64,000 bases of DNA from Brevibacillus choshinensis (GCF_016811915.1 NZ_CP069127.1:30001-94000); one strand, 5' to 3'. Shown: positions 11,474-20,134, counted from the first letter of the stretch. Numbers and translations: made by a program. Notes: generated by a model not told the origin, from the sequence alone.

Positions 11474-12496
11474 ATGAGAACTATTACTTTTGCAGATCTA
11501 TGTGCAGGCATAGGTGGATTTCGCTATGGTTTGGAGAAAATCGGATGGAAATGTGTTTATTCTTGTGAAGTTGACGACAACTGTGAAGCAACATATAAAT
11601 TAAACTATAAAGATGCATTTAATAAAAAGGATATTGCAGACATCAATCCGCTAGAATTATACGGTGTGGATGTCTTTTGCTCTGGTTTTCCATGCCAGCC
11701 ATTCTCAATAGCAGGAAAACAGCTTGGATTTGAGGATCCAAGGGGCGAAGTATTCAATCATATTCTTAGGCTTGTTGATGGAGCAAGGCCCGCTGTTGTT
11801 TTCCTCGAAAATGTAGCAAATTTAGTTAGGCACAATAATGGTGAGACATTCTCTTTGATGGTAAACTCCTTAAAAGATCTAAATTACAACGTATTTTATA
11901 AAATACTGGATAGCTCTTATTTCGGAGTTCCTCAAAGGCGTTCTAGAGTATATATCGTAGCTTTTAGAAATGATTGTAATATTAATGATTTTATTTTTAC
12001 AGAAAAAAGAACAGAGGAAACTCATTTTAGAAGATTTATTAAGCATGGAGACAATTCCATACCTATAACAAGTAAATGGCAAGAATATATCGATTTGTAT
12101 ACTGGGAATATTACAATCAACGAAATGAGTTTTAACGTACCAAAAACTCGCCAGACTCTCGAACGAATTAGTCCTAAGGCAAATTTAAATGATTGTATAT
12201 TTCAGATACGATCTAGTGGAATTAGGGCTATATCGCTGGACGAACCACTTCCCACTTTTGCTGTAAGCCATAGTGGAGGGGGAGCCATGATTCCTGTTTA
12301 CAGTGGAGAACGGAGACACATAAATATTACTGAAATGAAAAGAATTATGGGGTTTCCCGATAATTTTAAATTTAATGTGTCTCGAACCCACGTTGTAAAA
12401 CAATTAGCCAATGCTGTGTGTCCACCAGTAATTGAATCGATAGGCTTAGATATTAGAAACAAACTTATTCAGGAATCTTTATCTTCTGCGATATAA
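11474..12496 (+). CDS. DNA (cytosine-5-)-methyltransferase
   Basis: A 340-residue C5-cytosine methyltransferase. Motif I (FADLCAGIGGFRYGLE) binds SAM, motif IV GFPCQPFS holds the catalytic Cys, and motif VI ENV, motif VIII QRRSRVYIVAF and the C-terminal motif X region (QLANAVCPPVI) are all present. AAGGAGTTGATACA precedes the ATG. Codon use is strongly AT-rich. Its last 18 bp overlap the end of the convergent HNH nuclease gene. This pairing suggests a type II restriction-modification system, with this enzyme protecting the host sites. The target sequence cannot be told from the sequence. Confidence 0.93.
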   Translation: MRTITFADLCAGIGGFRYGLEKIGWKCVYSCEVDDNCEATYKLNYKDAFNKKDIADINPLELYGVDVFCSGFPCQPFSIAGKQLGFEDPRGEVFNHILRLVDGARPAVVFLENVANLVRHNNGETFSLMVNSLKDLNYNVFYKILDSSYFGVPQRRSRVYIVAFRNDCNINDFIFTEKRTEETHFRRFIKHGDNSIPITSKWQEYIDLYTGNITINEMSFNVPKTRQTLERISPKANLNDCIFQIRSSGIRAISLDEPLPTFAVSHSGGGAMIPVYSGERRHINITEMKRIMGFPDNFKFNVSRTHVVKQLANAVCPPVIESIGLDIRNKLIQESLSSAI

Positions 12497-13225
12497 TCTA
12501 TCCGAAATATCTTCATTAGTTGGTGAAATTACAGTGTGTGATTCCGGTTTAACTAGTGCGCAGTTAGGATCACATGTTTCAAGATGACACAGATTACAAA
12601 TTTGCCATTTATACTTATTACAGGAAAAACATAAAGCTTGATAATTATCTAAATTACTATCTCCACCTTTTTCAACCGGTATTCTATGGTCAAAAACTTG
12701 TCTTACTCTATCCTTTGCAAAGGTAGAGATAGTAATACTTTTTTTCTCCAATAATCTAGACCCGCAGAAGTTACAAAGTCCCTCCTGCCTTTTTGAGATT
12801 TCTTCCTTTTCTTGCTTTTTTGGTGCCGTTCTAAATGCTTTTTTTACGGCCGTGAATAACTTTTCATGATCATCTACTTTTAATACATACTGTTGATTTC
12901 CCTTTAATTTTTCTTCTGCAGGATGAATCCAGCTAAAGCCTTCTTCGTTCCATAATTCGCTAAAGGGTTTATTTGCGTCAGCATACCCATCTAATATCCA
13001 TTCTTCTGGACATTTGTTTGCCAAGATAGACTTTACTTCCTGTATTCTTATAGAGCCTCTGGCTAAGTCTGCCTCAGATGACGCCCCATATTTTATCAAC
13101 ATAAGTAAAGAAATAATTGTTCTTCTTTTTGTTAACCAAATAATTCTCCCATCATCAAAAACTATTTCAAATCCCCTGTCGTCATCTTTTTCCCTAATTT
13201 CTATAATGTCTTCGACTCTTAACAT
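12479..13225 (-). CDS. HNH endonuclease, probable restriction enzyme
   Basis: 248 residues. The C-terminal half carries a zinc-framed HNH domain: CNFCG, then the catalytic VFDHRIPVEKGG and DNYQALCFSCN, with further Cys pairs (CNLCHLETCDPNC). The N-terminal half, beginning LRVEDIIEIREKDDDRGF, has no family I recognise. ATG at 13225 is chosen because TTGGAGG ends 5 nt upstream. It converges with and overlaps the cytosine methyltransferase, so a type II restriction role is inferred. A stand-alone homing-like nuclease is the alternative. Confidence 0.8.
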   Translation of the reverse strand: MLRVEDIIEIREKDDDRGFEIVFDDGRIIWLTKRRTIISLLMLIKYGASSEADLARGSIRIQEVKSILANKCPEEWILDGYADANKPFSELWNEEGFSWIHPAEEKLKGNQQYVLKVDDHEKLFTAVKKAFRTAPKKQEKEEISKRQEGLCNFCGSRLLEKKSITISTFAKDRVRQVFDHRIPVEKGGDSNLDNYQALCFSCNKYKWQICNLCHLETCDPNCALVKPESHTVISPTNEDISDRLYRRR

Positions 13226-13396
13226 ATTAACCTCCAAGTATAGGAAAACATGATTAAATTATCCTATAGTTAGAAGTCCTTTTCTACTAGTAAATTAGAA
13301 AGATTTAATAAATAGCTGTTTGTTAGTAATAGTAGGATGCTTATCTGAATATCAAACCACCCATGTTTGTACATTATTACTCTTTTTAAATAGCAA

Positions 13397-13434
13397 AAGG
13401 GTTGCCTTAAAAAGTACTAGGCAACCCCATTTTT
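13397..13434. terminator. Bidirectional terminator at the integrase 3' end
   Basis: GGGTTGCCT/AGGCAACCC forms a hairpin with T runs on both sides, immediately after the integrase stop on the minus strand. Confidence 0.7.
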
Positions 13435-14474
13435 ATCTATTTAATCTTTTTAGTGGACTAAATTTATTATGCTGTATTTTTACATCCTCGCTGTACATCT
13501 GTACGTATTTTCGTACCATATCCATTGTCGAATGACCCAAGATGTTTTGCAGGGAGAATGGGTCACCGCCGTTCAAAATGTAATATTTAGCGAAGGTATG
13601 ACGAAATGTGTGTGGAGAAACACGTATTCCGGAAATCTTGCCCTTCATTGCATACTGTTTTAGGCGACGGCTAAAGATGTTTGGGGTAAGCGGATCACCA
13701 AACGCTGTCAAAAAGATGTATTCAGGCAGACCGGAGTAAAAAAAAGTGTCCATTTTCCTGTTGAAGTTGTTTGAGTAACTTTGCCGTCTCCTGAGAGATC
13801 GGTACCTGTCGGAGCTTCCGGTTTTTTGTGACTTTACCCGACAATGTAATCAAACGGGTATTACAATCCACCATTTCATTCGTGATACTGAGTGCCTCAC
13901 TAATGCGTAGCCCTGTATCCAGTAGAAGCGTCATCAACGTGTGATCACGGAAGCCAGCATATGTTTTTTTGTTGCAAGCTTTTAAGAGCTTTTGCACCTG
14001 CTGCTCTGTAAATGCTCCAATTTCATCCTCATCAGTCTTGAATAATCTGATATCGGCAATAGGATTCTCTTCAAAATATCCGTTGTCATAGCCGTATTTG
14101 AGGAAACACTTCAGCGCACGTACCCGGATATTGATTGTCATTGGGTTTAGTCCCACTTTGGTCTCGGGGGCGTACTTAGCTGGGTTAAACGTATGTCCTT
14201 CGAATTGTACACGCTCCTGCGCCATGTAGGTAATGTATGCCTGTACAGTATCCCGTGAAATGTCCCCAACCTTCGGATTGGGGATTTTTTGTTGTAGCCA
14301 GCCACGAAAGTAGGTATACAGCTTCTGGTGTTCACTCAGTGTACGATCACGAAGCCCTTGGGACGTTTTGAAGCTGTAGAATCGCTCAAACAGTTGGTCT
14401 AGCGTATAATCTTGACCATGTAAGTCTACACTGGGCCGCTTACGTACCAAAGTTTTGCCTTTGCGTCTGTCCAT
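13433..14474 (-). pseudogene. int: Tyrosine recombinase/integrase, frameshifted in a T8 run
   Basis: Two overlapping frames together make a tyrosine integrase of about 346 residues. The N-terminal part (14474 to 13722) holds the SAM-like domain and the first catalytic Arg in TGLRISEAL. It then ends ENGHFFLLRSA. The C-terminal part (from about 13753 to 13433) holds HTFRHTF, LGHSTMD and the nucleophile region YVQMYSED. The break is at 13738-13745, where the coding strand has eight T; seven would restore a single frame (...GHFFYSGLPEY). So it is inactive as written unless slippage or a sequence error is involved. The SD is AGGAGGGAAACAA before ATG 14474. Confidence 0.88.
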
Positions 14475-14652
14475 TTGTTTCCCTCCTGTATATTTTGGGG
14501 AGGGGTAGTGGTCTACATGGTCTAAACTGGTTGCTTCCATGATAAATGAAAACACGGCTCTCCGATATCCAGAGAGCCGCGTCGTATAAAGGTTTTGAAG
14601 CTGTATGGCGTCCCCGAGAGGATTCGAACCTCCGACCTACAGTTTAGGAAAC
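14201..14652 (-). repeat. Inverted duplication, right copy (att core plus integrase 5' end)
   Basis: Exact inverted partner of 10936-11387 over 452 bp by eye. This copy is continuous with the rest of the integrase gene. Confidence 0.92.
14606..14652 (-). other. Internal, inverted attP-like site
   Basis: A complete 47-bp att core (tRNA-Arg 3' half) is inverted relative to the tRNA. Element sequence lies on both sides: integrase leader on one, the element's other end (14653-15413) on the other. This is the arrangement expected of the joined ends of an excised circle. Confidence 0.85.
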
Positions 14653-14763
14653 CACTACCCCTATTCAAAAATGTACAACTTGCTGATGTTACTTGTGGTA
14701 AGAGTCTTTTTCTGACGGTATCCCTCCCCACGTTAAACAGTACTTGGACTGCTTGCAGACAAA

Positions 14764-14855
14764 TACAGCGGTCTACTCTGACCTACAGCGGTCTACCCCC
14801 AGTAAAACATTTGTTGAATTTTGGGGACAAGTATATGACCATATACAGCGGTCAT
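14764..14855 (+). repeat. Three TACAGCGGTC repeats beside the att core
   Basis: TACAGCGGTCTAC at 14764-14776 and 14784-14796, and TACAGCGGTCAT at 14844-14855, are direct repeats 110-200 bp from the internal att core. The same three appear inverted at 25091-25180. Their spacing suits arm-type integrase or excisionase binding sites; this is an inference. Confidence 0.5.
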
Positions 14856-15231
14856 TTTCCGCTCCCGGACCTCGTGAGTCTCACGTGTTCACTTGGAGGG
14901 CAAGTGTGGGGTCCGATTTGCATGGACTATACTCGGAAATCATGTAAATGCCTTGCTTTTGGCCGTGTATCCTACACGCTGTAGGTCTGCTGGTCCGGGT
15001 ATAAAAATATACAGGGTGTAGGCGGGCAGCCAACGCTTGGGTGTAGTCTCACTCTCCTCACTTCCTCTCATAGGGGGTGAGAATGACCTAAAACCTTATG
15101 GGAACGGGAACGAGAATACTTCTTCTCACTTTCTCACTTATTAATTATTTCAAAACGAACATTTTGCCTTATGACTGTACTACCTTATTAAGATTACTGT
15201 ATGTAAAAAACGATACATGGGAAAACGTGAG

Positions 15232-15288
15232 TGGTGAGAAGAGGGGCCACGCGGCCCTTACCGGTAAGGGATTCGTGGGCTTCTCACC
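15232..15288. repeat. Large palindrome in the element end
   Basis: A perfect 16-bp palindrome (CCCTTACCGGTAAGGG, 15255-15270) sits inside longer imperfect arms ending GTGAGAAG...CTTCTCAC. More GTGAGAA copies lie nearby on both strands (15070-15305). The mirrored copy is at about 24658-24714. It could be a replication, processing or protein-binding structure. Confidence 0.6.
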
Positions 15289-15621
15289 CTAGTGAGAAGA
15301 ATGAGAGAACTGGTGTTACAAAGCTCTGGACTACAGGCCACACGCTGTATATTGGCTACACTCAGGAACTCTGTACGTACACGGTCATTAGGTTGCGTTG
15401 TGTATGGCACGCAAACTGGGATGGTTTGTCCATCAGTTTACCTAATTAATTTTTGAACAGCATAAACTCTCTACAACAGATGGAGTTAATAGTTGAAAAC
15501 TGGCTGCAACAAAAGGGGCAGTCTATGACTTTCTTTTCTTTGCCTAGTTTGCCACTTTTAATTAGTGATCGGATTTTATAAATCCACATGTTATAATTAT
15601 CCAAAAAGGTGGTCAATACTA

Positions 15622-15960
15622 ATGAGTTGCCCATATGTAAGCAGACAGACTATTAAGCCATCGGGACTAATGAGCAGTGAAGAATATGCGATTCTCTGTC
15701 GTAGTCAACAAAATCCTGGATTTCGATTGGAAAAGAGCTTTGCCATTGTCAATCATGTACGAAGCAGCCGTACGGTTGAAGGTAGTTTGGAGCATAGTAG
15801 AGACTATTGTTACGGTAATAAATATACAGAATGCCCTTTCTACCCAAGGAATACTCAACAAAATATTGCCATATCCCAAGTTGCTGTTGGTCTAAACTGC
15901 TGTAGTCAAATGCCTGCACAGTTTAGCTACTGTGGTATTTGCGGGAGAAGGATTCGATAA
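15622..15960 (+). CDS. Cysteine-rich hypothetical protein
   Basis: 112 residues starting MSCPYVSRQT. The frame is open from 15565, but AAGGTGG 10 nt before 15622 supports this start. Nine cysteines, including a C-terminal CGICGRRIR zinc-ribbon-like end and a CYGNKYTECPFY segment, suggest a metal-binding protein. I recognise no family. A strong terminator follows. It is the first gene inside the cargo after the inverted end copy. Confidence 0.6.
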   Translation: MSCPYVSRQTIKPSGLMSSEEYAILCRSQQNPGFRLEKSFAIVNHVRSSRTVEGSLEHSRDYCYGNKYTECPFYPRNTQQNIAISQVAVGLNCCSQMPAQFSYCGICGRRIR

Positions 15961-15975
15961 GATACGTTACATACT

Positions 15976-16024
15976 TAAATGACTCAACACTGGCCCTCTA
16001 AGTCGGAGTTGAGTCATTTTTGAT
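15976..16024 (+). terminator. Terminator after the Cys-rich gene
   Basis: AAATGACTCAAC/GTTGAGTCATTT form a long stem with a T5 tail. Confidence 0.85.
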
Positions 16025-16262
16025 GTTAAGAGTGACATGACCTGTTCACTTAATAAAATTTTTGGGTTGGGAGTGTCATCGATAGCAGCCCCGCCTGTAC
16101 ATTTACACACAACATTCACCGTTGTGCCTGTCTCCTGATCCCCCTAAGGCGCTACACGCAGCTTTTAAAACTCAACATTATCTCTTGGCATATACTCAAC
16201 GGACTCACTGTATACCTACCATATTTGTCATGTAGATCTGAATATATATTTAGCGCATAGCT

Positions 16263-16373
16263 GTTAAACCGTGTTTAACAGCGTTTAACTGTTACTGCTA
16301 GGTTAAACTCGGTTTAACCAGCTTGTTTAACAATGTTTAACCGAGTTTAACGGATCTGTTAAACTCGGTTAAC
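16263..16373. repeat. GTTTAAC iteron-like cluster (candidate origin)
   Basis: Nine copies of GTTTAAC or its complement GTTAAAC (16263, 16273, 16283, 16302, 16312, 16325, 16335, 16345, 16358) plus a final GTTAAC at 16368 lie within 111 bp. Several are paired as inverted repeats around CTCG. The cluster is AT-rich and is followed directly by the excisionase-like gene and the DUF927 ATPase. It may be the replication origin or an autoregulatory operator. The rest of 16025-16260 shows nothing I can name. Confidence 0.65.
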
Positions 16374-16491
16374 TGTGTGTTTGAAATCTTTCTCAATAAG
16401 GCATTATGCGCAGCCATACGAAGAAGTACGTAGTGGGGAAATTGTGTGCGTCGTTTTGAGGTGTTTTAATAAAAATATGGGGGTGAAACAT

Positions 16492-16677
16492 ATGGCCGAG
16501 AGATTCGTAAATACCAAAGAATTGTGTGAAACACTTCAGGTTAGCCGTAGAACCGTAGAACAAAGCCGTAAACTACACGGCTTACCTTTCTATAAGACAG
16601 GTGGAGGAACACCACGATATCTTTTAACGGAAGTTAAGGAATGGATGCGGAACAACGTGGCACGAAACGAAGAATAG
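16492..16677 (+). CDS. Excisionase/AlpA-like DNA-binding protein
   Basis: A 61-residue winged-helix protein of the MerR/excisionase type: RFVNTKELCETLQVSRRTVEQ is the helix-turn-helix and GLPFYKTGGGTPRYLLTEV the wing. GGGGGTGAAACAT precedes the ATG. By analogy it bends DNA at the att region to favour excision, or represses its own operon. It lies 118 bp downstream of the GTTTAAC cluster, a likely binding target. Confidence 0.75.
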   Translation: MAERFVNTKELCETLQVSRRTVEQSRKLHGLPFYKTGGGTPRYLLTEVKEWMRNNVARNEE

Positions 16678-16884
16678 ACATGTGTGGGTGATAATAGTTA
16701 TTTGCAAAGTACTGGGTATCAAAAAAAGCAAAAAATAATGCTTGATTAACATATTGGGCTTTGCTAGAATTCGAAATACCAAAAAGGTGCACGACTAGAC
16801 ATGATGTTACAGGTTTAGTCATGGAAGCAATAGGAAGCCATAAAAAAACGACAGGCTTCCCGGTACAAAAGTGTTGTGACAACT

Positions 16885-16932
16885 AAATAGACATTCTAGT
16901 TCTAACATTTTGTTAGTAGCCTAGGTCTATTT
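16885..16932 (+). promoter_or_regulatory. Hairpin before the DUF927 gene
   Basis: AAATAGAC...GTCTATTT with an inner CTAACA/TGTTAG stem folds into one long hairpin followed by TTTGTG. It may be a terminator or attenuator between the excisionase and ATPase genes. Nothing else is evident in 16678-16992; an open frame on the minus strand there lacks a ribosome binding site. Confidence 0.5.
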
Positions 16933-16992
16933 GTGTTGTGCGATTCACTTTTGTTATCGGGAGGCCTATTTTTATTTTCAGAGGAGGAAAAT

Positions 16993-19065
16993 ATGAGCTT
17001 TAATATCTATGAATCGAGTGAGTACAAGTCTCTTTTAGCACATAGGGAAGGTCGTAGCATCCCAGCACTCTCTCCTGTACAACCGAAAAACAGTCAGACT
17101 GGTAGTAAGGCAGTTTATAAACATCACCAACTCCCCGCCTTGTCGTTATCGGATGAACTCGCCGCGATTATTGTAGAAAAAACAACTCAAGTAGAACAGA
17201 AGGAAATTGTAGAGATTCAAGAAGATAGTTTACCGAATGCCGTAAAGCGCTTTGTACCAGGCTTTAACGTACATCCAAAAGCTGTTGTACCAGAAGACTA
17301 TGCTTTGTCAAAACTGCCGGGAGAAGGTATTTGCAAGGTTAGCATTTGCAAAGACGGTACCCCACTCTCAACCCCGATCCTCGACAAGGCAATTGCGATT
17401 TCAGCTATTTACAGTGGTAAATTTGGTGGACCTAATGAGCAAGCTGTATTGGAATTTTATGAACCACACGATGGACAGGTGAAACAAATCATTGTTGACC
17501 GTGAAATTCTTAGCAAGCCTAGTTCGATCACTTCGTTGAATAATTATGGCTACAGTGTAACTCACACTGGTAGAAACTCAGAGGCTACAAAGTTGATCCA
17601 ATACTTGAAAGATTACGAACGGGAAAATTATGACCGTATTCCACGTATTGATACCACCCATAAGCTGGGATGGTCGCCAACTATGGATGAGTTTTTACCA
17701 TGTGTATCAGGAAAAATTCGAATTGTTCCTCGGGGAAAAGAAGAGAAAAACCTTTTAGAGAAAGGGTTTGTTGTACTTGGTACGGAATTGCAAAAGTACA
17801 TTTCAACAATTCAACCGATATTGTTGGATAGTGTAGTCGCAACTTATATCTACGCTATGGCTTTTGCCTCACCGCTTTTAAAGATCCTTGGTGTACCCGG
17901 GTTTTCTGTAGAACTTGCAAGAAACTCAGGTTACGGGAAGTCTGTAGTGCAGAAATTGGCAATGGGTGCTTTCGGAAATCCAGATGTGTTAGTAAAACAG
18001 TGGAAAGCGACACCGTACGCTATCGAAACGTTCTTGGACTTTTCGGACAATTTACCAACAGCTTTAGAAGATGCCCAATTAAACAAGGATATCGATTTTA
18101 TAACTGATGTATTCTACATGGTATTTAATGGAAACGGAAAAATTAGGGGTTCGCTACAGGGTAATCGGATTACACCCACTTTTTCGGGTATCTTGATCTC
18201 TTCAGCCGAAACTGAAAGCGAGAAACGTATAAATATTGACGGTATCAACCGTAGGCTAAACACACTAACGAAGAAGCCTTTTAAGGATAAAGCAACTGTA
18301 AAAAAATATGCACGTATACTTGAAAAACTTCATAAAGAGATTCATGGATTAGCGGGGAAGTATTGGATAGATTTCCTAATTTCCAATAAGGGGTATTGGG
18401 ATGAATGGGAACAGTGCTACCAGGACGCCGTTCAAAAGCTTGATGATCTCTTGAAAAATGCTCCTTATAGTGAAGCTGATAAGGATATGATGGAAGAACA
18501 AAATCGACTCTTGGCAGTAGGTGTAGTTACTCTACAGCTAATGAATAAATGCTTCTCTTTCGGTATTGATGTAACTAAGACCATGAAGGAAATCATCGAG
18601 GCTGTTTACTCCTACATGGATGGAGCTAGTAAACCAATTGTAGCTTTGCGTATGATTGTAAACTATGCAATTACAAATGAAAAGTCACTATTTTCTGCTG
18701 AAACCAAGACAGGTCAGCAGTACGGAGTTATCCGGCCAGGCGAATATTTAGCCATTCAAGAGGAAACTGTGAAGTATTTGTTGGAAAAAGGCGGGTACAA
18801 TCTTTCCGTTCTCGATTCGTGGAAAGAGTGGGGTATTCTTCAATTCGACTCAAACGGGAAAAAACCGCAAATCGAAATTGTTGTTGGCTTCGGAAAAAAG
18901 CAGAAAAAACGCTTACTGAAATTCGGTTGGACAAAACTTGAAGATTATATTGAACAAGGCTTTTATGATGTAGATGTTCTCGGAGATCCCCAAGCTAAGG
19001 TGGTAGAAGTCCTGAAACCTAATGGTAAGGGTAAAGTGTTTCGCATCGATTCTGAATCTGAATAA
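16993..19065 (+). CDS. DUF927-type ATPase/helicase-like replication protein
   Basis: 690 residues. The frame is open from 16933, but ATG 16993 is preceded by GAGGAGGAAA. The N-terminal 100 residues are variable. The central part resembles the DUF927 domain found in phage and plasmid primase-helicase proteins, with a Walker A-like ARNSGYGKS (about residue 312), a following LPTALEDAQ acidic segment and LISSAETESEKR. This suggests an ATP-dependent helicase acting at the element's origin. No zinc-finger or primase catalytic domain is visible. It is the largest protein of the island and follows the iteron cluster. Confidence 0.75.
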   Translation: MSFNIYESSEYKSLLAHREGRSIPALSPVQPKNSQTGSKAVYKHHQLPALSLSDELAAIIVEKTTQVEQKEIVEIQEDSLPNAVKRFVPGFNVHPKAVVPEDYALSKLPGEGICKVSICKDGTPLSTPILDKAIAISAIYSGKFGGPNEQAVLEFYEPHDGQVKQIIVDREILSKPSSITSLNNYGYSVTHTGRNSEATKLIQYLKDYERENYDRIPRIDTTHKLGWSPTMDEFLPCVSGKIRIVPRGKEEKNLLEKGFVVLGTELQKYISTIQPILLDSVVATYIYAMAFASPLLKILGVPGFSVELARNSGYGKSVVQKLAMGAFGNPDVLVKQWKATPYAIETFLDFSDNLPTALEDAQLNKDIDFITDVFYMVFNGNGKIRGSLQGNRITPTFSGILISSAETESEKRINIDGINRRLNTLTKKPFKDKATVKKYARILEKLHKEIHGLAGKYWIDFLISNKGYWDEWEQCYQDAVQKLDDLLKNAPYSEADKDMMEEQNRLLAVGVVTLQLMNKCFSFGIDVTKTMKEIIEAVYSYMDGASKPIVALRMIVNYAITNEKSLFSAETKTGQQYGVIRPGEYLAIQEETVKYLLEKGGYNLSVLDSWKEWGILQFDSNGKKPQIEIVVGFGKKQKKRLLKFGWTKLEDYIEQGFYDVDVLGDPQAKVVEVLKPNGKGKVFRIDSESE

Positions 19066-19091
19066 AGCAACTTATTTATAGAAATCTGGAA

Positions 19092-19164
19092 AGACTCTCT
19101 CTTTCGTCGTCTCTCGTCTCTAGGATATGAATGCAAGAGAGAGGGCTTTCTGATTTGCTGAGGA
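19092..19164 (+). terminator. Possible attenuator after the DUF927 gene
   Basis: AAAGACTCTCTCTT pairs with AAGAGAGAGGGCTTT across a 40-nt loop, with a short CTG-rather-than-T tail. A weak terminator or RNA-stability element. Confidence 0.4.
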
Positions 19165-19174
19165 GGAAACACCG

Positions 19175-19561
19175 ATGAATTCAACAGTAGCTGGAGTGTT
19201 CCACAAAATCCTTTTGGAAATGATAGTTTCTTCCAAGTGCATATGGATCTCTCCAAAGGATGGTTACCACTACGGTGCATATCGTGAAACTGATTGGAAA
19301 GCAGAAGTATTTATTTTAAAAACGTCCGAAACTACTTGGGAGATCGTAATCTGCATCTATCTCCCAGATGATGATACACAACAGGAAACATTCGTAGTAG
19401 ACATCAATACAGTGTTTGAGACTCTTGAATGCTATTATGACCCAACCGGAAAAGGACAGCGCACTGTATACGTCCCGCTTAGTGATGAGTCCACTATTAT
19501 TCAACGATTCCTAATGTTTGTTGCGGCTAATCGCTCCAGTAGTCCACACCCCATTTACTAA
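19175..19561 (+). CDS. Small hypothetical protein, paralogue 1
   Basis: 128 residues, GAGGAGGAAACACCG before the ATG. No known domain. It is related to the next gene: both have a helical start (VFHKILLEMIVSSKCIW / VTQVMSDMATSPKCTW), then YGAYRETDWKAEV / YGIYIETEWDAEI, a W-E-I-F strand and an acidic middle. They are probably a tandem duplication of an element-specific protein, perhaps interacting with host or phage factors. Confidence 0.65.
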   Translation: MNSTVAGVFHKILLEMIVSSKCIWISPKDGYHYGAYRETDWKAEVFILKTSETTWEIVICIYLPDDDTQQETFVVDINTVFETLECYYDPTGKGQRTVYVPLSDESTIIQRFLMFVAANRSSSPHPIY

Positions 19562-19689
19562 AACCAAGAAGGGTATCTCCCTTGTAGCTTAACCTACTTA
19601 GGGCAGCTAGAATAGCCGCCTGGTACCAAAGTGCAAAAGAAATACCTCGCGTTTGCTCGAAACAACATCTTAAATCTGGAGGAAATATT

Positions 19690-20127
19690 ATGAGTCAAGC
19701 CCTCAACCCATTGGTAACTCAAGTCATGTCTGATATGGCGACGTCTCCAAAATGCACTTGGAAAACCTTCAAGACTGGTGAAAATACCGGATACTACGGA
19801 ATTTATATCGAAACAGAATGGGATGCGGAAATCCAGTTGTATAAGCGTTCAAATTGGTGGCAAATGGAAATCTTCTTTCATCACAAGGCTCAAAACTATT
19901 ATGAACACTACATTGTGAATTTTAAACGGAATGGAAACATGGTAGATGCCTTCTCATTGAATGATTATAACTTTCTTAAGACATTGAAGAATAAAAAGCT
20001 GAAGGTATGCAACAACGATGAACTTCTTACCTACTTTGAACAGTTTTTACTTTTAACAAAAATGGGGGCTATTCCTGTACCAAAGCCTCAACCAAAGCCT
20101 CAACCGCCTCAGAAGAAAGTTGTATAA
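19690..20127 (+). CDS. Small hypothetical protein, paralogue 2
   Basis: 145 residues, CTGGAGG before the ATG. The first 120 residues align by eye with the protein encoded just upstream. The C-terminal tail is a short Pro-Lys-Gln repeat (PKPQPKPQPPQKK). No function is recognised. It is followed by a GC-rich hairpin. Confidence 0.65.
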   Translation: MSQALNPLVTQVMSDMATSPKCTWKTFKTGENTGYYGIYIETEWDAEIQLYKRSNWWQMEIFFHHKAQNYYEHYIVNFKRNGNMVDAFSLNDYNFLKTLKNKKLKVCNNDELLTYFEQFLLLTKMGAIPVPKPQPKPQPPQKKVV

Positions 20128-20134
20128 TACAGAT

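Larger units (their letters stand above)
14653..15413 (-). repeat. Inverted copy of the island's right end
   Basis: About 761 bp match the reverse complement of 24532-25290 (759 bp). I see two length differences in C runs (C4/C3 at about 14725, C5/C4 at about 14798) and a few substitutions at the outer edge. No convincing gene: short open frames lack ribosome binding sites. It holds repeated TACAGCGGTC sites and a large palindrome, annotated separately. Confidence 0.9.

Noticed and set aside
13738..13745. Programmed -1 frameshift on U-UUU-UUA in the integrase
   Set aside because: The downstream frame is +1 relative to the upstream one, so a -1 slip would not join the two parts.
15098..15449. 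Short plus-strand frames in the duplicated element end (mirrored at 24526-24847)
   Set aside because: They exist in both copies only because the DNA is duplicated; no ribosome sites, and they cross the palindrome.
16634..16882. An 82-codon minus-strand frame in the island
   Set aside because: No ribosome site, overlaps the end of the excisionase gene, and no family features.
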